A stretch of 11,995 nt of DNA from the NCBI GenBank assembly GCA_017996845.1, contig JAGOGF010000073.1, positions 1-11,995 on the forward strand, in the 5' to 3' direction. The notes below the pieces were generated by a model. That model was given only the letters and a program-made list of their open reading frames with translations, searched no databases and had not been told where the DNA came from. Position 1 is the first letter of the stretch, and each line of letters begins with the position of its first letter. The position numbers were made by a program, and so were the translations under genes. The stretch comes from Butyrivibrio sp. (GTDB lineage: Bacteria > Bacillota_A > Clostridia > Lachnospirales > Lachnospiraceae). Positions 6,898 through 11,995 of the stretch are shown piece by piece.

Positions 6898-7615
6898 ATG
6901 TTTTACAAATTTATTGAAAACGAACAATTCAACTTCCAGATAAACCGCATCGTAACATACGGCGAAGAAAATGCCTGCATAGAAGAAATAAAATCGAGTA
7001 TTCCCTACATAAAAGATATGACAAGCTGGACAGAAAACTGAAACAGATTGGCTGAACAGGCAAAAAATGAAGGGCGATATTCTCAGGCAACCTACTATTA
7101 CCGAATGGCTGAGTTTTACATGACTGATAATATCCATGAAAAAATTGACTGTTACCATAATTTCAGAGAATGCTTTGAGAAAGCAAATGAAGATAAAATG
7201 ATTCAGAGATTTGAGATTCCATTCGAAGGGACCTTTCTTCCGGCAATCAAAACTGCTGCTGAATAGAATCCTTGAAGGAAAAAAGAAGGAAAGCATTGAT
7301 CTTGACTGGAAGATCAGGCATGGCATGTACATTACCGGTACAAAGAGCCCTTATGATTTTTTAAACAGCATAGAAAAGCACAATTTGTCATGTTGTATAG
7401 ATAAAATTACGCAGAATGTTCTGCTGTTAGCCGGTGAAAATGATCAATATGTACCTGTTACACGTATGAAACAGATTCAGAAAGAACTTGTCAATGCAAA
7501 ATCTGTTACTGCAAGAGTATATACCAAAGAAGAAGGCGGGGAACAGCACTGCCAGGTCGGAAACCTGCTACTTGTTACAGCGGAACTATACAAATTTCTT
7601 GATCTGCACAATTAA
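6898..7615 (+). pseudogene. Alpha/beta hydrolase remnant: nonsense codon, frame change and lost catalytic core
   Basis: This is the remains of a clostridial alpha/beta hydrolase of the kind starting MFYKF..FNFQINRI. Frame 1 gives MFYKFIENEQFNFQINRIVT from a good ribosome site, then reaches TGA at 7039-7041, where a Trp is expected (SWTEN-stop-NRLAEQAK). The same frame continues as the helical N-terminal domain (SQATYYYRMAEFYMTD) to TAG at 7264-7266. From about 7260 the frame shifts by one, and the C-terminal third follows directly: RHGMYITGTKSPYDF, VLLLAGENDQYVP with the catalytic-Asp region, and GGEQHCQVGN with the catalytic His, ending at 7615. The whole middle, including the GxSxG nucleophile, is missing. 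About 239 codons remain, against roughly 380-400 for such proteins as I recall them. It is therefore inactive as a hydrolase. A terminator follows directly. Confidence 0.85.
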
Positions 7616-7624
7616 AAAGCAGCA

Positions 7625-7660
7625 AAAAAACAAGGGTTCAAAGCCCTTGTTTTTTGTTTT
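7625..7660 (+). terminator. Rho-independent terminator, symmetrical
   Basis: ACAAGGG (7630-7636) pairs with CCCTTGT (7644-7650) around a 7-base loop. The stem can be extended by the flanking A run and T run, and it is followed by TTTTTGTTTT. It lies 10 bp after the hydrolase remnant stop. Because A runs precede the stem, it would also work for reverse-strand transcripts. Confidence 0.92.
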
Positions 7661-7664
7661 GGTG

Positions 7665-7670
7665 TATAAT
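7665..7670 (+). promoter_or_regulatory. Possible -10 element for the AraC-type gene
   Basis: A perfect TATAAT lies between the terminator and the AraC-type reading frame. No good -35 element sits 17 bp upstream, because that position lies inside the terminator stem, so the call is weak. Confidence 0.3.
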
Positions 7671-7715
7671 ATTGCAAAACAGCTTTGACACACAGTATAA
7701 GGCAGGGAAAACATT

Positions 7716-8473
7716 TTGCACGATATTTATTTTGGTATAGATCATATCTTGTCAGTCGCGGATTTTAATCAGCCTGACATACATAAGCATTGGGCAAAGC
7801 ATATTGCCATCGGTCTGGACCACTCAATAGAAATAATTGTCAAAAATGAAAAAATAGTATGTGAAGGCATTATAATCAATTCCAATGTTATGCATACCAT
7901 TTATTGTAATTCTCAAAGACATTTTGTCTTTTCATTTGAAGATGCTTCCAATATTGCCCGTGAGATTAAAAAAAAAAATATTTATTGAAATCAGATTATT
8001 GTCTTCTGGATCATACGTTAATTGAATCTCTCAGACAGATTTTTGATGTAAAAGACCTCAAAGCCAACAGGGAAACATACTATGAAACTTATAACAAAAT
8101 GCTTGCGATACTGGAACTGGATTTTAATCGATCCGAAATCAGTGATGAAAGAATGATACAAGTCCTGAACTTTATTAAAAAGAAGGAAGAAATCAATCCT
8201 GATACAATTAATGAAATTCTTGCATTGATTCATATCTCCCAAAGCAGACTGTCTCATCTTTTTAAAGAACAGGTAGGAACATCGCTTAACAGCTATCTGG
8301 CAATGATGAAACTTGAAAAAGCTTATCAATATCTGTTTTGTGGAAATAATATTACAGATGCAGCGCTGATGGCAGGATTTGACAGTGCCTCACATTTTGC
8401 CGCAACAAGCAAAAACATGATAGGCCTTTCAGCAAAAAACATGTGTCACAACAGTGAATTTTTTATAGAATAA
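7716..8473 (+). pseudogene. Small AraC-family regulator, frameshifted at an 11-A run
   Basis: Two adjacent frames together encode one AraC-type regulator. The first (7716-7988, TTG start, AGGG 7 bases upstream) gives an N-terminal sensing domain beginning MHDIYFGIDHILSVADFNQP. The second (to 8473) gives the rest, with a two-helix-turn-helix C-terminal domain: ISQSRLSHLFKEQVGTS for the first motif and ITDAALMAGFDSASHFAA for the second. The break falls at eleven consecutive A (7968-7978). Nine or twelve A would join the frames as IKK(K)KYLLKSDYCLLDHTL, continuing naturally into the expected linker. All other sequence looks undamaged. It may be a real frameshift mutation, a slippage-controlled gene, or a sequencing error in the homopolymer. 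It lies 46 bp upstream of a membrane methyltransferase gene, a pairing I recall from related clostridia, so it probably regulates that gene or itself. Its ligand is unknown. Confidence 0.8.
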
Positions 8474-8519
8474 TTCTGTCATAATACTGATTTGGACTTT
8501 TGAAAATTCAGTTGAACAA

Positions 8520-9071
8520 TTGCAAAATGAGATATCCAAAAGTTGGAGACAATATGAATGGTTTTTTCTTTTAATTCCTTTTTTTCTGATCAGATTCGGA
8601 CTATTAAGCATATTAAGTAAGGACGGACTAAAACGTGCCGTTTTCTTTGCGCCGCTCATTGGGAAAGAGAAAATAGCATACTGGTTTTATCAAATTTCAA
8701 ATATCCTTTTTCTCGTCTACTTGTTTTTTCTTAAAATTACGATTCTGCAGCATTGGCTTTTTATAGGATTGATAACATATGCCGTAGGAATTTTATTGTG
8801 TTTTGGTGCAATCTCTGATTTTGCAAAGCCCTCGGAGAATGGCATTAATCTAAAGGGACTATACCGTTTTTCCCGCAATCCGATGTATGTGGCATACTTT
8901 GTCTATTTCCTGGGATGCGTAATTCTTACACATTCTCTGATATTATTTCTAATCCTGATGGTTTTTCAAATATCAGCACACTGGATCATTCTGTCTGAAG
9001 AAAGATGGTGCATCAGACAGTTTGGAGATGAATATATAAAATATATGAATAAAGTAAGGCGTTATATTTGA
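8520..9071 (+). CDS. Isoprenylcysteine carboxyl methyltransferase-like integral membrane protein
   Basis: This 183-residue membrane protein belongs to the ICMT/phospholipid-methyltransferase-like superfamily, whose members transfer methyl groups from S-adenosylmethionine to membrane-embedded substrates. Hydrophobic segments lie at about 14-32, 52-72, 78-97 and 122-158. The conserved cofactor region appears as LYRFSRNPMYVAYFVYFLG (114-132), and the family's C-terminal signature as SEERWCIRQFGDEYIKYMNK (159-178). The start is a TTG at 8520 (MQNEISKSWRQYEWFF) with no convincing ribosome site. No in-frame ATG lies upstream before the stop at 8466, and the next in-frame Met is deep inside the protein, so the start is tentative. 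The frame is otherwise intact. The substrate is unknown; bacteria lack prenylated CAAX proteins, so a lipid or small hydrophobic compound is more likely. The frameshifted AraC-type gene just upstream is its likely regulator. Confidence 0.8.
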   Translation: MQNEISKSWRQYEWFFLLIPFFLIRFGLLSILSKDGLKRAVFFAPLIGKEKIAYWFYQISNILFLVYLFFLKITILQHWLFIGLITYAVGILLCFGAISDFAKPSENGINLKGLYRFSRNPMYVAYFVYFLGCVILTHSLILFLILMVFQISAHWIILSEERWCIRQFGDEYIKYMNKVRRYI

Positions 9072-9097
9072 CTTCTTTGGCAGAGCACGAATAAACA

Positions 9098-9126
9098 TGG
9101 ACAGCAAAACGCATCCATTTTATAAT
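9098..9126 (+). promoter_or_regulatory. Sigma-A-like promoter of the two-component operon
   Basis: TGGACA (9098-9103) and a perfect TATAAT (9121-9126) are separated by 17 bp, predicting a start near 9133 and a leader of about 48 bases. The in-frame ATG at 9097 lies upstream of this, which supports the later start at 9181. It makes the two-component genes a transcription unit separate from the methyltransferase gene. Confidence 0.7.
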
Positions 9127-9180
9127 CAATCCATAGTTTTTCTAAGTCAAAATACCGAATCTGACAGAAAGGATGCAGAT

Positions 9181-10761
9181 ATGAATCCTCAAATAACTTT
9201 TATCATTGCAGACGATGAACAGAATATCTGCACCGGCCTGACAAATATTATCCTGCAATGTGATCCGCGCTTTTCCTTAATCGGCTGCGCCGGTAACGGT
9301 ACAGAAGCACTTTCCATGATTGCAATGCACCAGCCTGATTTTGCCATTATGGATATCAGAATGCCGGGGATGGACGGACTGGAAGTGATTCAAAAATCCG
9401 TAGACAGCAGTCCCGATACATGCTTTTTGATTTTATCCGGCTATGACGATTTTACCTATGCACAGAAAGCCATCCGATATGGTGCAAAAGGATATTTTCT
9501 TAAGCCCCTTGATGTTCCGGCTTTCTGTAATGAGATCATGCGCCTGTCACAGACCCTGGTCTCAGAAATAACCAAACGCGATCTGCAGCAGCAACAGGAA
9601 CGGGAAGCGCAGTTGATGACAGAGCGCATTCATTTTCTGAATTCCTTTCTGCACGGCGAAATAACCAATACATCTCACGCACATCAGTCTTTTGCCGACC
9701 TGTTTCCTTTTTTGAAAAATATCCCTTCCTGCATTGTTATCTATCAACTTGATTATGATGATTCTTTCGGTGAGCAGGAGCTGCTCTCCGGAATAAAAGA
9801 ACGCACCGATCTGCTTTTGACGGCCTATCCGCATTTCATCTGGGTTCAGGATTCTCATCATATTTTGATTATCCTGAATCTCACGAATCCATTTGAACTT
9901 CTCTCAGAAACGATCCGAAAAGCTGTCGGAAGGATTTCTGCATCAGAAGGTTTGAAACTGTATGCCGGTATCGGAAGTACCGTGTCTTCTCTGCAAAACA
10001 CTCCGGTATCCTATGCCTCGGCGGTTTCCGCTTTATCCTATAATCTGTATGATACTGGATTACAGGTATATGATTCTTCTGTCATCTGCACAAAAACGCC
10101 CGATTTTGCCGTTACAGATATTCATCCGGAACAGCTGAGCAGTTATATTCTTAAAAATGATATGAACGGAATTCATTCTTTTTGTGAGCATTTTTTTAAA
10201 TCACTATTTTATGTATCTTTTCCACCTCCGGATTTCGTACGTGGCATGTGCGTCTATCTGATTGTAAATATACAGAAGGAATTTTCTTCTGCATATCCCG
10301 GAAGCGAACAGAAACTGGATTTTGCGCTTGCTCTTGAGAGTATCAAGCAGGAGACTTCCATTCGCGGTCTGCAGGAGGTCATGTATAATACTTTTTCCTG
10401 TTTCAGCAATGTACTGCGGGAAACTGACTCCATTCATCAAAATGATATGATTCTCGCAATCAAACAATATATTCAGGATAATCTCCGTAAAAACATTACC
10501 GCAAAAGATATCGCCGCACATGTCAATCTGAGTGAATCCTACATCACAATTTATTTTAAGGCAAAAACAGGTGTTAATTTCCGTGATTACCTGCTCCATC
10601 AGAAAATGGACTATGCCAAAACGCTTTTGCGCAACCCATCCTCAAAAGTTACGGAAGTGGCATATTTACTCGGTTATCAGGATTATCGTTCTTTCTCACG
10701 GGCATTTAAAAACTGTTTTAATATGTCACCTGCGGAATTTGCAGAAGGGTTGCATGAATGA
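9181..10761 (+). CDS. YesN-type response regulator (REC plus AraC DNA-binding domain)
   Basis: This is a 526-residue transcription factor of the YesN type. The receiver domain spans about 5-122 with the acidic pair D11/D12, phosphoacceptor D58 in AIMDIRMPGMDG, switch residue S86 in LILSGYDDF and K108 in YFLKPLD. A long middle region (about 130-410) has no motif I can name, which is usual for this group. The last 105 or so residues form an AraC-type double helix-turn-helix: ITAKDIAAHVNLSESYITIY is the first motif and VTEVAYLLGYQDYRSFSRAF the second, followed by NMSPAEF. I chose the ATG at 9181, 7 bases after AAAGGA and downstream of the predicted transcription start; 9097 would add 28 residues with no homologous look. 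The stop overlaps the next start as ATGA, so it is translationally coupled to its sensor kinase. Pairs of this kind commonly activate sugar transporter operons. Its target is not visible here. Confidence 0.93.
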   Translation: MNPQITFIIADDEQNICTGLTNIILQCDPRFSLIGCAGNGTEALSMIAMHQPDFAIMDIRMPGMDGLEVIQKSVDSSPDTCFLILSGYDDFTYAQKAIRYGAKGYFLKPLDVPAFCNEIMRLSQTLVSEITKRDLQQQQEREAQLMTERIHFLNSFLHGEITNTSHAHQSFADLFPFLKNIPSCIVIYQLDYDDSFGEQELLSGIKERTDLLLTAYPHFIWVQDSHHILIILNLTNPFELLSETIRKAVGRISASEGLKLYAGIGSTVSSLQNTPVSYASAVSALSYNLYDTGLQVYDSSVICTKTPDFAVTDIHPEQLSSYILKNDMNGIHSFCEHFFKSLFYVSFPPPDFVRGMCVYLIVNIQKEFSSAYPGSEQKLDFALALESIKQETSIRGLQEVMYNTFSCFSNVLRETDSIHQNDMILAIKQYIQDNLRKNITAKDIAAHVNLSESYITIYFKAKTGVNFRDYLLHQKMDYAKTLLRNPSSKVTEVAYLLGYQDYRSFSRAFKNCFNMSPAEFAEGLHE

Positions 10762-11995
10762 ATATCATAAAAAGAAAACTTCATTTATCCATTCATAACA
10801 GGTACAAATCAAAACTGCGCTTCAGGATGTGGCTTTCCATGGTTTTAATTACCATGACTGCCATTTTGTGCGCAGAATTTGCCGTTCAGATTTTTTTGTC
10901 AAAGTATTTCCTGGACAGTTCTCTGAAAGCATCTGATCTGATTGTTACAAATGCATCCTCTTCCATCTCCGGCACTTATGATTCCGAGCTGCGGCGCTTT
11001 GTTGCACTTACAAGCAGAGCCAGTCTGAACGTGTTTTTAAAACGGGCTGCCGCGGATGACGCAACACATTATATTCAGTTGAACAATGATCTGCAGAACA
11101 GTCTGAATGATTTTTCCACATTATATCCGACTGTGAGTGCTGCCGTACTGGTCAATAATTCCGGAACCTTTTTTTATCCGATTGGATTCAGACTGCGCAG
11201 CGACTCCTATAACTGGTTTTGTAATGTACGCAAAAACAATAATGGAAAAATTATTTTTCTTCCGATGATGCAAAGTCCTTTCCGGCATCTTGGTTCTGTT
11301 ATTCCGATTTCCGTCCCCCTGTATCTGTCGAAGGACAGTTCCTATACCTTACTGGCAGATAAAGGAAAGGTATCTTTATATCTGTATATTCTGCTGGATG
11401 CCTCCAAAATAGAAAAATATCTGGATCTGTATGCCGACAAGGATCTGCAGGGTACCCTTTACCTTGCTGATGACAGCGGACGCCCTGTCAGTCTGTCCGA
11501 TTCTGCAGATAACTGGACGATCATCAGCTCCGAAAGCTATAAAAATCAGCTCTCAGATGCTTTCTCTGCAGGCAGGAGCAAAATTCTGATCGATAATTAC
11601 TATTTTCTGACTGCTCCTGTAAAAAACAGCAATCTTCACGTAGTTTATTTTCTGGACCGTTATAATCTGACGCCGCAGGTTCAGTCCATTACGCATTTCC
11701 TGATTCTGATCGCCATCATCGGTATTTTGATCATAACCCTATTGTCTTTGCAGATTTCCATGTATATTACCAAACCGTTAAAACTACTGATGAATTCCGT
11801 AGAAGAAATAAAGGACAATACCTACACCGGCTTACCTTTTACCCCTTCAAATGATGAAATCGGAGAACTTGGCAGTTCCATTGATTCCATGCAGCAGACA
11901 ATCCGTCAGCAGATGGCCCGGCTGCAACTGGATGAAAGAGAGAAATATAATGCCGAAGTACGTCTTCTTGCAGAACAGATCAATCCTCATTTTCT
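10758..11995 (+). CDS. YesM-type sensor histidine kinase, 3' end missing
   Basis: The ATG overlaps the regulator stop (ATGA), and the frame runs off the right edge after 412 codons. The protein has a short basic cytoplasmic start, a membrane segment at about 23-47, an extracellular sensing region of roughly 260 residues, and a second membrane segment at about 312-335 (FLILIAIIGILIITLL). A HAMP linker follows (ITKPLKLLMNSVEEI to DEIGELGSSIDSMQQ, about 340-385). The last residues, LAEQINPHF, match the His_kinase (YesM/LytS) dimerisation motif, with H411 as the phosphoacceptor. The ATPase domain lies outside the window. The extracellular region suggests direct or binding-protein-assisted sensing of an external solute; nothing in it identifies the ligand. 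It would phosphorylate D58 of the adjacent regulator. Confidence 0.92.
   Translation, partial: MNIIKRKLHLSIHNRYKSKLRFRMWLSMVLITMTAILCAEFAVQIFLSKYFLDSSLKASDLIVTNASSSISGTYDSELRRFVALTSRASLNVFLKRAAADDATHYIQLNNDLQNSLNDFSTLYPTVSAAVLVNNSGTFFYPIGFRLRSDSYNWFCNVRKNNNGKIIFLPMMQSPFRHLGSVIPISVPLYLSKDSSYTLLADKGKVSLYLYILLDASKIEKYLDLYADKDLQGTLYLADDSGRPVSLSDSADNWTIISSESYKNQLSDAFSAGRSKILIDNYYFLTAPVKNSNLHVVYFLDRYNLTPQVQSITHFLILIAIIGILIITLLSLQISMYITKPLKLLMNSVEEIKDNTYTGLPFTPSNDEIGELGSSIDSMQQTIRQQMARLQLDEREKYNAEVRLLAEQINPHF

Noticed and set aside
7039..7041. Possible recoding (selenocysteine or readthrough) at the TGA in the hydrolase
   Set aside because: The position is expected to be Trp, no hairpin of the required type was apparent, and the gene has further lesions including loss of its catalytic centre.
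6805..7332. A 175-codon reverse-strand open frame antisense to the hydrolase remnant
   Set aside because: It is the mirror of an AT-rich pseudogene, is Phe/Ile/Ser-rich in the way such mirrors are, and resembles no family I know.
9097..9180. Upstream ATG at 9097 as the response regulator start
   Set aside because: It overlaps the predicted -35 element and lies before the predicted transcription start. The 9181 ATG has a ribosome site and gives a normal receiver N-terminus.
10204..10599. A 131-codon reverse-strand frame inside the response regulator gene
   Set aside because: It overlaps the conserved AraC-type DNA-binding region of the plus-strand gene and has no family features or ribosome site.

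Overview
The window looks like chromosomal DNA of a low-to-moderate GC Firmicute, most likely a clostridial gut-type bacterium (Lachnospiraceae-like). The pointers are strong AGGAGG-type ribosome sites, A/T-rich sigma-A promoters, a YesN/YesM-type two-component pair, and the style of the alpha/beta hydrolase and small AraC proteins. The taxon is an inference from gene style, not from a marker gene.

Region 1 (about 1-6586, minus strand) is one tightly packed operon for cell-wall amino-sugar salvage. In transcription order it holds murQ (MurNAc-6-phosphate etherase), a NagZ-type family 3 beta-N-acetylglucosaminidase, an RpiR/MurR-type SIS-domain regulator, a BadF/BadG-type amino-sugar kinase, a NamZ-type (DUF1343) exo-N-acetylmuramidase and an M19 dipeptidase that runs off the left edge. 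NagZ and NamZ would trim alternate GlcNAc and MurNAc residues from chain ends. The kinase would phosphorylate the free sugars, and MurQ would convert MurNAc-6-phosphate to GlcNAc-6-phosphate plus D-lactate. The dipeptidase could handle stem-peptide pieces. None of the complete enzymes shows a signal peptide, so the pathway looks intracellular and needs an importer that lies outside the window. A hairpin-rich gap separates the kinase from namZ. A sigma-A-like promoter with a 12-bp palindrome in its spacer lies upstream of murQ.

Region 2 (about 6587-9071, plus strand) is visibly AT-rich and partly decayed. It holds a broken alpha/beta hydrolase (nonsense codon, frame change and loss of the catalytic-serine core), a strong symmetrical terminator, a small AraC-type regulator split by a frameshift at an 11-A run, and an intact isoprenylcysteine-methyltransferase-like membrane protein.

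Region 3 (about 9098-11995, plus strand) is a separate transcription unit with a good promoter. It encodes a YesN-type response regulator (REC plus AraC DNA-binding domain) overlapping by 4 bp a YesM-type sensor histidine kinase, which is cut by the right edge just after its phosphoacceptor His. Such pairs usually control sugar uptake, but no target gene is visible here. No tRNA, rRNA, CRISPR array or insertion sequence was seen.
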